A DNA stretch of 64,000 bases from Paracyclopina nana (GCA_019096065.1 JAGUCH010000002.1:7266501-7330500); one strand, 5' to 3'; counted from the first letter of the stretch, positions 53,459-63,675 are shown. The notes: generated by a model not told the origin, from the letters alone. Made by a program: numbers and translations.

Positions 53459-54079
53459 TTACTCTACATAGTCTAGCTCTTCGGGAATGTCAAATTGCTT
53501 GTTGAGATCTGCGACGCTTACTGATGGAAACTTTTTTCCAATCCAGGATTGGATGGCGAAAATGTTATCAGTCCAACGATTAGTTGCTTCTTTAGCCATT
53601 TTCGCCTCCTTGGAAAGTTGATCCATTACGTCTGGATCACAGCCTTCGTAACGCTTGACTTTAGTCTTCAGCTCTTCTCGGGTGGCCTCTAAGACAGACA
53701 ACTCTTCCAAAATTGCATTACGGTCTTCGGAATCACCCTTGTCAGCCTTAGCTGCCGCCAGGGCACTTTCAAGATCGGCATTTTTCGCTCTGGCAACTTC
53801 AAGCTTTTCCTTCAACTCCAGTAATTTAGCTTGCCTCGAACCCATAGCCTTGCTTGGGAATGACCAATAGTAAACTGAAGTTCCAATTTTATCGGTATCA
53901 ACGAGATTGTCATCAACCAGAGATTGGACAACATCTTTCACCGATTGAGAAATTATTCCCTTTTGCTTAGGAGCTATTTTTTCTAGATCCCTCAGAAGAT
54001 AGAAGTCTTTTGATTCGTAGAAAATCTCGAGCATTTTTGTGCGCTTGTCTTCCAATGAAAGCCCTTTCTTTTTTGACAT
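53459..54079 (-). CDS. MND1: Meiotic nuclear division protein 1
   Basis: Single exon of 206 residues, the same size as human MND1 (205). The N-terminus MSKKKGLSLEDKRTKMLEIF is characteristic. A winged-helix domain (about 12-75, with LRDLEKIAPKQKGI and VYYWSFPSK) is followed by a coiled coil (about 80-150) and the conserved end with NRWTDNIFAIQSW. MND1 pairs with HOP2 to stimulate DMC1/RAD51 strand exchange in meiosis, which implies a sexual life cycle. It is upstream of PFDN2 on the same strand and divergent from the MATH-BTB gene. Confidence 0.95.
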   Translation of the reverse strand: MSKKKGLSLEDKRTKMLEIFYESKDFYLLRDLEKIAPKQKGIISQSVKDVVQSLVDDNLVDTDKIGTSVYYWSFPSKAMGSRQAKLLELKEKLEVARAKNADLESALAAAKADKGDSEDRNAILEELSVLEATREELKTKVKRYEGCDPDVMDQLSKEAKMAKEATNRWTDNIFAIQSWIGKKFPSVSVADLNKQFDIPEELDYVE

Positions 54080-54508
54080 TTTGCCGATGAGTGTTTCATA
54101 ACAATCTAAGGCTTTTTGCCGCTTCTATGACCTTTCAATTTGACGAGAACCAAAATTCAGTTTAAATTCTCTTGAAATTGAAGTATCAAACCGGCTAGAG
54201 AATTTTAAGGCGGCAAATAAAATGTTTCTGTTTAATTCAAGCTATTTGAAACTATTTCAAGCAGCCAATTAACTAAAATATGAGTACACAAAATGGCCTG
54301 GAACGTAGATTGTCTCTAAATTGCAAAATGTGGCGAAAACTCAAATAAAGCTAGAACTATCTATATTCTAGTCCTAGTTATCGATCTTCCAACTCTCTAA
54401 ATCAGCGAGTAAACACAAGAATCGGAAAACTTGGTCGCACAAGTAAAGCCACAATTATCACCCGTGGCCGTGGCGTAAAGCGTCAAAAGTAGAAGACATT
54501 GCAGTGGA
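54080..54508. other. Divergent promoter region MND1/MATH-BTB
   Basis: This 429-bp AT-rich gap lies between divergent starts. No TATA box or repeat stands out. Confidence 0.45.
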
Positions 54509-55630
54509 ATGTTAAATCAGGAAAGCTACAGCAAGAGCGCGACACCTTTAAACAGCAAAAGTTCTCACGCTGTTACCACTTGGTGCCATGAGTGGTTTAT
54601 CGAAGACTTTGTAAGACGGGAAGAGTCAGTGGGCGCGTCTCTGCAAACACGATTTGCCGTATCTGTCGTTGACAATCGGAACACAAAAAACGAGACAATC
54701 TGGAGGATTAAATTGTACCCCAAAGGATGCGACCCAGATCACTCAAATTACGTGTCCGTGTTTATAAACCAAATATCTGGTCCTCCAGTCTGGGTCAAGT
54801 ATGCCATCTCATTATTGGGCTGGCAAAATTTCAAGAACTTTGGAGATCGTTCACCATACGTTTACAATACTCGTCGAGGATCCGTGCAATTTGTTGTTGA
54901 CAGGAGGTCCTCATCTAGGGGATGGAAAAAGTTTATCAGTCACGAGGCCATCAACGCACCAGGAGGAGGCTTGTTGCATGATGGAGCACTTCTTATTCGT
55001 TGCGTCGTTGAGCTCGAATGCAGGGAAGCCAACATTGCCGAATCGTTGGCTGAAGACTCCTCCATGTCAGTTCTATCCCGCTATCCAAGCCTGTCCACTG
55101 GTTTTCTTGAAGACATGAAGTACACCGATATGGTCCTGGAGGTGGACGGGAACTCTTTCCAGTGCCATAAGTTCATGCTAGCTCGTAAATCAGATGTCTT
55201 TGACGCAATGTTTTCTCACGACTTTGAGGAGACATCCTCTAATAGAGTGATCATAGCTGACCTTGAGTCTGATGCTGTTCTCGAAATGCTGAGGTTCATC
55301 TACACTGGAAAAGTGCATCACATGGAAAAAGTCAACAAAGTGGTGTTGGCAGCAGCAGACAAGTATAATATCGTCGACTTGAAGGAGTCCTGCGAAAAGT
55401 CTTTGTGCAATAGTATGACGGTGGACAATGTGTGCTCCTTGCTACTCTTGGCTAGTGATCGATTGTCCATAGAGCTTAAACGTAGAGCCATTGACTTCAT
55501 ATCACATAATATCGAAGCCGTCACATTGTCAGACGGCTGGCAAGACCTTGTTCGTGATCCTAGTCTCATGACTGAAGTGGTTCGTGCCATGGGTCCTAGT
55601 ACCTCCACATCTGGCCATAACTTAAATTGA
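54509..55630 (+). CDS. MATH-BTB protein, SPOP/roadkill-like CUL3 adaptor
   Basis: Single exon of 373 residues. A MATH domain spans about 20-170 (starting at HEWFIEDF). A BTB domain spans about 185-300 (KYTDMVLEVDGNSFQCHKFM, VLEMLRFIYTGKVHHMEKVN, LAAADKYNIVDLKESCE), followed by a BACK-like helical end (IDFISHNIEAVTLSDGWQDL). This is the SPOP layout, in which MATH binds substrate and BTB binds the CUL3 ubiquitin ligase. The MATH domain is divergent: the usual SPOP substrate-groove residues are not obvious, so it is a relative rather than a certain SPOP orthologue. THOC3 starts only 81 nt downstream on the same strand. Confidence 0.85.
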   Translation: MLNQESYSKSATPLNSKSSHAVTTWCHEWFIEDFVRREESVGASLQTRFAVSVVDNRNTKNETIWRIKLYPKGCDPDHSNYVSVFINQISGPPVWVKYAISLLGWQNFKNFGDRSPYVYNTRRGSVQFVVDRRSSSRGWKKFISHEAINAPGGGLLHDGALLIRCVVELECREANIAESLAEDSSMSVLSRYPSLSTGFLEDMKYTDMVLEVDGNSFQCHKFMLARKSDVFDAMFSHDFEETSSNRVIIADLESDAVLEMLRFIYTGKVHHMEKVNKVVLAAADKYNIVDLKESCEKSLCNSMTVDNVCSLLLLASDRLSIELKRRAIDFISHNIEAVTLSDGWQDLVRDPSLMTEVVRAMGPSTSTSGHNLN

Positions 55631-55711
55631 TTTTCATAGAAAGAGACCTTACAATTTTTTGTTGTTACCTTCTTACTATTAACCAGAATGATTTCTTTTA
55701 CAGTGAGCACG
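55631..55711 (+). promoter_or_regulatory. Short MATH-BTB/THOC3 gap with acceptor-like site
   Basis: The 81-nt gap ends ATTTCTTTTACAG then eight bases and the THOC3 ATG at 55712. A pyrimidine tract plus CAG just upstream of the second gene's ATG resembles the acceptors in the EXOSC10-MRPS34-EXOSC7 gaps. It could equally be a promoter with a short leader. Confidence 0.45.
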
Positions 55712-56744
55712 ATGGTAATGTTCAAAGAACAGAAAGAGGAATTTGACCGCTTGGAAGGATACTTCAAGAAGCACAATAAGTTGAAGGAGTATTCGCCGCA
55801 TACATCAAAAGTTCACTCCGTGGATTGGAATTGTGACGGTAGAAGGTTGGCCAGTGGATCACTAGATAAAACTGTGTGCCTCTTCTCATTGTCAAATGAC
55901 AAGTTGAACAAGGAGCATACCTACAGGGGCCATTCTGACAGTGTCGACCAATTGTCTTGGCATCCGTTAGATCCAGAGTTGCTTGCCACAGCCTCTGGAG
56001 ATCGAACGGTGAGAATTTGGGAGTCCAGGTCTTCAAAGTCGATCGCCACAATCTCCACTAAGGGTGAAAATATTAACATTGCTTGGGCCCCTAACGGGAA
56101 AACAATTGCAGTCGGCAATAAAGAAGATTTGGTGTCTTTCATCGATGTTCGCACCAACAAAATAATTGGGGAAGAGCAATTCAAGTTTGAAGTGAACGAG
56201 ATCTCGTGGAACAATGATAGTAATCTGTTCTTTTTGACTAATGGACAGGTAGGCCATCGCTGCATAATTCTTTACATTTTTGAGATTCCTCAACTCTTAT
56301 TCTGTGTAGGGCTGCGTCCATGTCCACGCTTATCCCGAGATGGAATTGCAGCACGTTTTGCAAGCTCATCCTGCCAACTGCATTTGCATCGAATTTGATC
56401 CTACTGGCAAGTATTTTGCCGTAGGTAGTGCTGATGCACTGGTCTCTCTGTGGGACGTCAACGAACTGGCATGCGTGAGAACATTCTCCTATCTGGAGTG
56501 GCCAGTGCGAACAATTTCTTTTTCTCATGATGGTAAACTTTTGGCATCTGCCTCAGAAGACTTGTGTTTCAGTATAGCCCATGTGGAGACTGGGGCCAGT
56601 GTTGGCAAGTATCCTGTGACATCACCCACCTTCAGCATTGCCTGGCATCCGAAAAAGTATCTCCTGGCCTATGCCTGTGATGACAAGGACAAGTATGACA
56701 GAGATTCTGGGTCATTAAAACTTTGGGGTCTCAAGGATGATTGA
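55712..56744 (+). CDS. THOC3: THO complex subunit 3 (WD40)
   Basis: Two exons, 55712-56248 and 56310-56744, separated by a 61-nt intron; 323 residues. Two start codons (55712, 55718) are possible. At least six WD repeats form a propeller: VHSVDWNCDGRRLASGSLD, QLSWHPLDPELLATASGDRT, INIAWAPNGKTIAVGNKED, CICIEFDPTGKYFAVGSADA, RTISFSHDGKLLASASEDLC and the last with SIAWHPKKYLLAYACDD. This order and the ending (GSLKLWGLKDD) fit THOC3/Tex1. The THO/TREX complex couples transcription to mRNA export. An AATAAA begins on the last base of the stop codon (56744-56749), and the convergent FAM210 gene ends 19 bp away. Confidence 0.93.
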
Positions 56745-56773
56745 ATAAATACCGATACCGATCTCATTTTATT
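56744..56773. terminator. Interlocked poly(A) signals of THOC3 and FAM210
   Basis: On the plus strand AATAAA (56744-56749) overlaps the THOC3 TGA. On the minus strand AATAAA (TTTATT at 56768-56773) lies inside the last codons of FAM210, just before its TGA. Cleavage usually occurs 10-30 nt after the signal, so each transcript must end inside the other's last exon. Confidence 0.7.
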
Positions 56774-57279
56774 GGTGCTTTTAGAATTCCTTTTAGCCTT
56801 AGGTAGCGGACAATGAAAGGCACTGATGTCAAGGTGATGCTTATCCTGACGGGGGCAAACACTTTGTGCACTGCATAAGCCATGACGAAAGTGCTAGCTC
56901 CAGTTGCTACTGAGCTGCTCATCATCTTTTCACCAATGTAAGGAATCTTTTGCACCAGAGTCACGACATCGACGCCGCTAAGAATTTAGAGGAGATGAGT
57001 GCTTCATTAATAACGAACGAGCTATGTAAAATAACCTTACCTGGATACGATAAGGTAAAAGAAGCCTAAAGAAGCCAAAGAAATGGCAACATGGAAGACA
57101 ATCACAGTAGATCCATACTGACGGACAGCGCTTTTTAACTGCTGCTGCCTTGAAGGCTTTGGTGCATTGTCCGACTTTGTTGAGCAAGCATTAAGGGCCT
57201 GACAGCTAACTGTATGGGGTCTAAGTAAGGAAAATGCTGGGCCCAGCCTAAGGGCAAACCTAGAGGCCAAAACGACCAT
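56764..57279 (-). CDS. FAM210 (DUF1279) mitochondrial membrane protein
   Basis: Two exons, 57279-57041 and 56977-56764, 150 residues. The N-terminus is Arg/Ser/Leu-rich without acidic residues, like a mitochondrial presequence. The DUF1279 core follows: LKSAVRQYGSTVIVFHVAIS, a membrane segment (LASLGFFYLIV), SSGVDVVTL, then ATGASTFVMAYAVHKVFAPV and RISITLTSVPFIVRYLR. The AYAVHKVFAPVRISITL block is the family signature. FAM210A and FAM210B sit in the mitochondrial inner membrane and affect translation, iron handling and erythroid or muscle metabolism in vertebrates. The size fits FAM210B better. It is the second of two same-strand genes; the upstream one stops 94 nt before its ATG. Confidence 0.9.
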
Positions 57280-57373
57280 GACACTCGTCGTGCGAGCAAA
57301 AAAGTTTGTGTACGAAGAAACGCAAATTCTGACAACATTGATTCACACAACCTAGTAGTCACTACAAGGTAGT

Positions 57374-57772
57374 TTAAAGGGATTTTTCATAGAAAATAAT
57401 ACGTTCCGGTTTGCGCAAGCTTCTTCGTGGACGAAGAGAGTAGTTGTCATTGCGATGTAACCTCTTCACGGGTAATTGAGTGTTTTCGTTGTCCTTGTCT
57501 TGCGAGCGCTCTATTTGTCTCATCTTCTCCGCAGCCAAAAAAAGCAGCGTAGAAAAGTTGAAGAAACCAAGGCCACAAGGATCGAGTAACTCCTTGTACT
57601 GGGCAACTTCACACTCGCCGACATGGGCTACATTTTCAAACAAGAGCCTCATCCATGGCGCTAATTCTTCAACTGCAACTTGTCCAAACATTTTGTTAGC
57701 TCCATCATCATGGGGAAGTAGGCCTAACACGCTTGACAACTCTTCGTGATGTTTCGCCTCTTTATTATCCAT
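57374..57772 (-). CDS. Small conserved-looking protein of unknown function
   Basis: Single exon of 132 residues from MDNKEAKHHEELSSVLGLLP. The first 85 residues look globular and helical (FGQVAVEELAPWMRLLFENV, FNFSTLLFLAAEKMRQIERS). The C-terminal 45 are strongly basic (RLHRNDNYSLRPRRSLRKPE). No signal peptide or membrane segment is seen. I do not recognise the family. Its position 94 nt upstream of FAM210 on the same strand hints at co-transcription. In the gap, TTGTCAG at about 57316-57322 could be an acceptor. Basic tail and small size might fit a chromatin- or RNA-associated factor, but this is a guess. Confidence 0.6.
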   Translation of the reverse strand: MDNKEAKHHEELSSVLGLLPHDDGANKMFGQVAVEELAPWMRLLFENVAHVGECEVAQYKELLDPCGLGFFNFSTLLFLAAEKMRQIERSQDKDNENTQLPVKRLHRNDNYSLRPRRSLRKPERIIFYEKSL

Positions 57773-59522
57773 TTTCTCGAGATTTCTTCAATGATTTCCT
57801 CAACTTAACTGGTTTTTGTTTACATCTATACACGTCACACGTGACCAATCAATTTCGCGAAAAATCATAAAATCGAATTGTTGATTGGCTGTTTATAAAG
57901 CTAGTTTTCGCTTCTCAGGCTCTCGCCTCTCAGCAAAAGGGCTAAAAAGTAGTGATGAGCTGTGACTACATAACGTCTGGCGTGGTGGCGTGAGTGGCGT
58001 CAGCTCAGCTGTAAACTAATGTTAAGCTGAGCTAATTGCGAAACCAACCTGACCGATCTCATCAAAATCTTTTTTTCAAGTCAACGAGTCAGTGTGGTGG
58101 TCAACTTGAAAAGCGAAGAAATGCAAGAAGCAACAATAAAGTTAGAAAAAACGAAGCTTGTGGACTCGGAGACGTTGGTCGCGGAGCCATCGGCCTTGGT
58201 TTTCAATGGGTGCTCGAAAGGAATGCGTTAACATGTGAGACTCTGCTCTGGTAAGGTATTTCTGAGATGCTAACAGCTTTGCTTTGGTATCGACACATCA
58301 TCCGCTAAGTGTGATTTTAAGCATGAATTATCCTGATCGGCGCTATGAAATGCTGGTTTCACTAGCAGAGAGACGAGTGACAAAGTATTCGCTAAGTTTG
58401 AGAAAAGTCTGCTTATTGCTAGGAAGCCGTAAAAACTGCCAGTCCAGTCCCATTATGGGAGAGGAATGCCGATCTGTTTATTTTCTTTCAAAGTCGAAAC
58501 AGGCTGCTGGATGAAGTCATGATGTCTTGGAAGATCACGTCATCATGCAAAGAAAAATCGGCGCTACCCGGATATGCCTTTTTTCGAGGTGTTGCCAAGA
58601 TGCCAGCAGCAACAATTCGGTTTTCTAAGGTGTGCCTTGCGATGCTTTTTTCTCTCGCATCATTTCATTAGGTATTCGTAGGATCCTACTGAAATAAGCG
58701 CACATTCTTTCTCGGCGTCATCCATGACGTCACAGAAACAGATCTATGCCTCCAATCTCCCTGATGTCATCATCGAGGTGAAATGGAACCAAAATTCCAT
58801 CTGCGTTAGTTTAACCCATCCCTGATGAAGCGGCCGTGTCATATAGTCACTCAGTGCTTTTATGGCATATGCTAATTAATGCGCTGCAATATGCAAATAA
58901 CTTGTGCAAATAATGGTTTTACAAGCTTGAGAAACCTCAAACCTGCAAATTATTTTTTATCCCTACAATCTATGCCATGACTATGGCAAAAAAGAGTTTC
59001 ATGCTCAACTGGATGAAGCGCATCATAATTTTGCTCTATTGCGGCGAACGCCAAACCCGAGCTGTGACTCATCTCGTCCGCGCTCATAGTGTCAAAGCTA
59101 AAACAGTTATACTTTTTGAGTGTAACCAATCCCAAATGATTCTGAGAATGTTGTCCTCTTTTGTTTGATAACCGCCCAAGTAGATTTATGCCCATATGCT
59201 TCGTAACAAAGAGAACCCAGTGCGCGCGTCCGCTCTGACTTCCTGACCAGTTTGGTGACCGAGCATTAGTGGAACAACCATCAATTTTTCCTTGTAAGGT
59301 AAGCCATTTCATTAGCATATTTTACCGATGGCTTTTGCCTCTTCTGTGTGGCCTTTTAAGGCCATGGAAATGCGCAGTAGTAGCTTGTTGTTCTCGCAAG
59401 ATCCGCGGCGGCGCCGTTGTCGCGCATCGGAGCTATCGCTTTTTAGCTCCGCAACTGACTACGCTAAGCTCATCTCATATAAAAACCCTACTCGAGCGAG
59501 TGAAATTCAACAGTTGCTAATC
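57773..59522. other. Gene-free region upstream of the VWC gene
   Basis: About 1.75 kb with no supported exon. Open frames at 58036-58254 and 58284-58514 (plus) and 58950-59318 (minus) show no domain, signal or splice structure. The right edge holds the TATA box of the VWC gene; the left edge should hold the promoter of the small gene at 57772. Confidence 0.45.
59478..59484 (+). promoter_or_regulatory. TATA box of the VWC gene
   Basis: TATAAAA lies 39 bp upstream of the ATG at 59523. Initiation about 30 bp downstream would give a leader of roughly 15 nt. This is the clearest TATA box in the window and fits an inducible or tissue-specific secreted product. Confidence 0.55.
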
Positions 59523-60828
59523 ATGAATCCAATCGTGCTCACATTCTTCGTGGTCTTTTGCATCAAGTCAAGCATTGCTGCTATGGCCTTAGCCAAGGCT
59601 CAGCAGCATCCAAGTAAGTAGACCAGCAATTGTACTTTACAAGCTATATTGAAGAAGTTTTACGTTCGGCCTATCGGGAATCAGCTTTCATATGATGAAG
59701 AATGTTTTTGGCCAATGACCGTGTCAAAATTGGAGCTCATTTTCCTCCTATTTTCTTAGAGCGGCTTTTCACGCTCTTGAAATTTTTATGATTGGCTTGA
59801 TTAATTTTGCCTCTTAGCAACACGGATATTTTTGCGCTGTTTTGCACAAAAGTACCTTGTTACGGCGCTTTATCCAGGATTACCTTGAATTTAGGCTTTA
59901 ACTTGCCATGTGCGTTCAACTTATGAGCAGCATATGGTTGATAGCCAGGCCTATCAGTAGGATTGTGTCTTGTCATAACCTTTTCAATTATTTTCTTTCT
60001 CTGCCTTGTTGACGTCAACGTGACCTCGTTGGATCTTATGATGATCTAATAATTCGATGCCTCCTTTACTTATAGATTACCCGGGCCAATGCTACGATCC
60101 TGACACAAATGTTGCGCACGCGGTTTCATCTCAGTGGCCAATGAAAGATGGCTGTGGAAGTGTCATGTGCGAACAAATGGGCTCAATGCTGTTCTTCTCT
60201 TATTCCACGTAAGATAACGATCCACTTCCTGACCAAAGTTGTTAACATTAAGCCTGAGAAATCCCACCGCACGCAGCTAAGCCAGAAGGGCTATCTCGTG
60301 AAAAACTATGTCTGCAACGCCAGATAATTGCTTATAAGTGCTAAGCATCGGAAAAGGTTGCGGTGGCTGCTTGCTCGTATGTCTCAGTCCACCTTGCATA
60401 GTTTATGGCAGTTATGCGTACTCTTATAATGCAATCGCTTATCAACTTAATTACAGATGTCCTTCAGTGGCCGGCCCACCAGAATGTGTTCTTGTTGAGA
60501 ATCGAGAGGCGTCTTTTCCTGAATGTTGCCCTCGCCTAAAGTGCCCCGAATTTGACAACGAAATAAATGACGACCAAATCATGATGGCAAGCTATGACGA
60601 TAGCAACCCTGCTGTCTATGATGCCACATTAGACGATTACCAAGATGTAATTTTTTACCATGAAAACCTTGCTTATTTGTAGGCTGTAATTTTCAATTAT
60701 AGGACTCAGCTAATCAACCAGTTCAGCCTTCGTTCTCAAATGTATTCCCCCTTTGGAGAGACTTTGGCCGAGTCTCCAGCCTTGGTATTGCAGAAGAGGA
60801 CAAGCCCAATCTCTACAGTCCTCGATGA
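59523..60828 (+). CDS. Secreted single-VWC-domain (SVWC) protein
   Basis: Four exons: 59523-59613, 60076-60208, 60457-60646 and 60703-60828, in phase, 179 residues. A signal peptide (MNPIVLTFFVVFCIKSSIAA) is followed by one SVWC domain in exons 2-3: PGQCYDPDTN, a WPMKDGCGSVMCEQ segment, TCPSVAGPPECVLVE and FPECCPRLKCPE. The eight-Cys arrangement with C..P.C near the end is that of arthropod SVWC proteins such as Vago. Some of these are secreted and induced by virus infection or stress; others have unrelated roles. An acidic Tyr/Asp-rich tail (SYDDSNPAVYDATLDDYQD) is not typical of the family. It converges on the four-helix gene with 128 bp between stops. Confidence 0.85.
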
Positions 60829-60956
60829 AAAGATATTTATGATGTGATTTTTTGAGACTTAATTATTATTCTTATTTTTGAGTGTACAAATTGTAGTTGT
60901 AGTAGTAACATACGCCAAATACACAGAAGCTGCCCAGAAAGGGCAAGCATATAATA

Positions 60957-62240
60957 TTAGGCATTGTAATGTCTCTGAGGATTGGACGATGATGGTGGAT
61001 GGTGGATTTGATGGCCCCCATGGGGCATGTTGACTACATACGGAGAGGTTGGCCTTGAACCAAGCACTGTAGAGAGGGCCCTTGATGGTGCCATTGAACT
61101 CATGGTGTCCATCTGAAAATAGGTTTAATTTTACTTTGTTTTGTTATGTTGTTGATGTACTACATATTGTGCAACATTTTTTAAATGATGGCAGGCCTTT
61201 GTGTAGTACGATTCCAATGTTGACTTTAATTTCTAAATGCGGTTAGTTAAGGTAATGAGTGCAAAGAGACACGACAATACTAATGTGCTCTGTAAAAGTT
61301 AAAAGCTTAAAATGTGCTGAGTGGTTTCAAAAATATACGTATTTGTTGATCCCTTCACCTTGATATTATTTTCTCTGATTGGAGATAAAGTATTATAGAA
61401 CGGATCTGACAAAACACTTGCAGGCCTTGACCCAAGGCCTCCAGACCGTGAACATATGGACAATGAATCCGTCTGATTAATGAGGTAAGTCATTAGCCCT
61501 TATTCATCCAATTTTTCTGCTTACCTTTAGCTTTGCCAAATCCTGCAATTTGGTGAGGTCAGTCAGCTCCAAGTAGAGGGAGTAGATGCACAAGAAGCTG
61601 AAAACATCCAGGATGTTGAAGAAGAACCAGGCAATGAGCATGATGATGTTGTAGGCAAAGATCATGTCATTAACTATGAATGCGAAGACCCAGGCCACTA
61701 TCTTCCATGGAGTGAAAATGCCCATTGTCCAGAGCCAGCCTTTAAAGGCTGTCTCCTGCTCTTTTCTGAGACCATCCAAAAGCAGGACATTGGTCACAAA
61801 CAAAAAGACGCCTCCAATCAAGCTGAATACGCTGGACATGATCAACAAGTTTCTGACTGAAAATTTTAAAGAATACATGTTTGTTTGCTCAAGGTTTTCT
61901 GAAAGAATCGACATCAACTTACTGTGAGCATTTCCGACATAGACAAAGTCAAAGCTGATTATGTAGTAACCAGTGTGGCTGCTTCCAGGCTTGGCTTCAT
62001 GCAGGCAGTAAATGTCAAAACCAGACGTGAAAATGGTCCAAATCGACAAAAACTGAAAAGCAAAGCCATATAGCGCTGATGGGCCCTCTAACTTTGTAAG
62101 CTCACCATGATGTAAAAGCCAATATGCCATGCTCCTCTCTGCAAGTCTGTGTATATAGCACTTTGCATGATTGGCTTTTTGTACCACTCGACCTTGTTGT
62201 GCTTGGAAAATTTGCTTTTGTTGCCACCTAGAGATGTCAT
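60957..62240 (-). CDS. Four-helix membrane protein, arthropod type (possibly septate-junction related)
   Basis: Five exons: 62240-62106, 62052-61923, 61856-61525, 61472-61359 and 61112-60957, in phase, 288 residues. A cytoplasmic N-terminus (MTSLGGNKSKFSKHNKVEWY) leads to four membrane segments with an extracellular loop between the first two (FDIYCLHEAKPGSSHTGYYI). Family-like features include NAHIRNLLIM, FTPWKIVAWVFAFIVNDMIF and the membrane-proximal SLYLELTDLTKLQDLAKLK. The tail is Ser/Pro/His-rich (GSRPTSPYVVNMPHGGHQIH). I recall similar insect tetraspan proteins, and pasiflora-type septate-junction proteins have a comparable layout. I am not certain of orthology. Confidence 0.75.
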
Positions 62241-62352
62241 TTTTTTAAATTTGTCTATGAAAAGAAAATTGAACAAAATTACCACTTCTGAGGCCTGATC
62301 GGACGTGCGACGAAGCATGTGAGTACACCGATTGCCTAGACCCCATCAAGCT

Positions 62353-62370
62353 GGGGGTCTTGCGACCCCC
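62353..62370. repeat. Perfect 7-bp GC hairpin
   Basis: GGGGGTC, loop TTGC, GACCCCC. It stands out in AT-rich DNA about 113 bp upstream of the four-helix gene start. It is not associated with any identified transcript end. Confidence 0.6.
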
Positions 62371-62598
62371 CATAGCAGACATTGTGATGGTTTTAAAATG
62401 GGTGTATCTTTCAAGTTTGTTTTGAATCCAGGTAAAACCTGCGCCTGCCTTATTATCAAGCTCAGGACGCAGTTGTAGTCACCTGCTGTAGCAACAGACT
62501 TTTGGCATACCTGGATTGTCTAACATGGATTTGACTCCAAGGCGGGAAACTCGGCAGAGCTCACTTGACGTAATTATTGCATTTACTGTCATTCACTT

Positions 62599-62720
62599 GA
62601 ATAGCATTCGAAATTAGAGGTTGAATTTAGTTTTGGTCATTCTTTAGCCTAATTTGCTCATGAATACCATTCTAAATTAGAGCTTGAATTTAGCTTTGGT
62701 CATTCTTTAGCCTAATTTGC
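62599..62720 (+). repeat. Two-copy tandem repeat, about 62-bp unit
   Basis: Unit one (62599-62661) and unit two (62662-62720) share most bases, including TTTGGTCATTCTTTAGCCTA at the same offset. It lies about 200 bp upstream of the saposin-like gene. Confidence 0.8.
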
Positions 62721-62920
62721 AAAAAAGACTCATTGGTATTGTCAATGAATTGAAACGGAATATACAAATTGGGCTCAGTTTCTGTAGATTGATACTGGTG
62801 CATGTAGAGTAACGTGTCAATATTTGCTACATTGCAAGAAGGTCAAGTTTCCCAAAAATTTTCCAAGCATCACTATAATCGTGATAAGGTCACTTGCTCA
62901 GTTATTCTTAGCAACTCGAG

Positions 62921-63670
62921 ATGCGAGCTTTATTAATTAGCTGTTTTGTGCTGTCATCTTCAGCCTTTGTTAGGGTAAATACTTTTTGTACAATCAAGCA
63001 ATACCATTCTAAGTTATTGTTTTTAGCAAGAGCCGGAGGGCTGTCAATCTTGCAGAGATGGAGTTACAATCATGTTTAACCAGTTTAGTCAAGAGGCCAG
63101 CTTGGACTCTCAAGTTGTCACATTGGTCAATGTTGTTTGCTCTGCTCTCGAAGATCCAGTTGGGTGTGAAAATGGTGTTAGAGCCTGGTGGAAGCTAATG
63201 GCAGCTAAAATATTCGTTGACGAGGGAGCACTCTACATTTGCCACGTTATTAATGATGAATGTATGCTTCCTTCATCAGCTCCAAAGTAGGCAATTGACT
63301 GAGTCCTCCTTAGTCTTAAATAGTATGTCACCTGATTTAGGTCTTGGGATTGCGAGACCTGCATAGCTGATGTAACAGCTTTCGGCGCTGCAATGTCTTG
63401 TGATGAAGCCAAGAATGCAGTCATTTCAGATTTGTCTGGTAAATTCTTTGCTACGACTTTGATTTAAATTCAATTACATCATTTTCATGCTAAGGACCCA
63501 TATTTTGTACTTCTGAAGAAATGTCCCTGAGTGAAGACGACGCTAGTGTTTGCCAAAACTTTGTCCAATTAACAATTCCATTGGCATTTGACGCACTTTT
63601 CGACCCCTTTGAGAGTCCAGCTGTGGCTGTCTTAGTCTGTGATAGTATTTTTGGAATATGCGCTAAATAA
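62921..63670 (+). CDS. Secreted saposin-like protein
   Basis: Four exons: 62921-62974, 63027-63286, 63341-63438 and 63495-63670, in phase, 195 residues. A short signal peptide (MRALLISCFVLSSSAFV) is followed by one saposin-B-like unit with the C..C start (GCQSCRDGV), an internal Cys in VVCSALEDPVGC and a late Cys in YICHVINDEC. After a bridge comes a second, less typical set of Cys residues (WDCETCIADV, MSCDEA, IFCTSEE, VCQNF, LVCDSIFGIC). Saposin-like proteins bind or disturb lipids and act in lysosomes or in gut and haemolymph defence. Two overlapping AATAAA signals (63666-63675) coincide with the stop codon. Confidence 0.75.
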
Positions 63671-63675
63671 ATAAA
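63666..63675 (+). terminator. Poly(A) signal overlapping the saposin-like gene stop
   Basis: AATAAATAAA spans the TAA stop (63668-63670), giving two overlapping AATAAA hexamers. The next plus-strand gene starts at 63835. Confidence 0.7.

Larger units (their letters stand above)
62241..62920. other. Divergent intergenic region with hairpin and tandem repeat
   Basis: This 680-bp gap lies between the four-helix gene and the saposin-like gene. It contains a perfect GC hairpin (62353-62370) and a two-copy tandem repeat (62599-62720). No coding exon was seen. Confidence 0.55.

Noticed and set aside
58036..59318. Several 60-120 codon open frames on both strands
   Set aside because: Low coding character, no splice context and no family; treated as intergenic.
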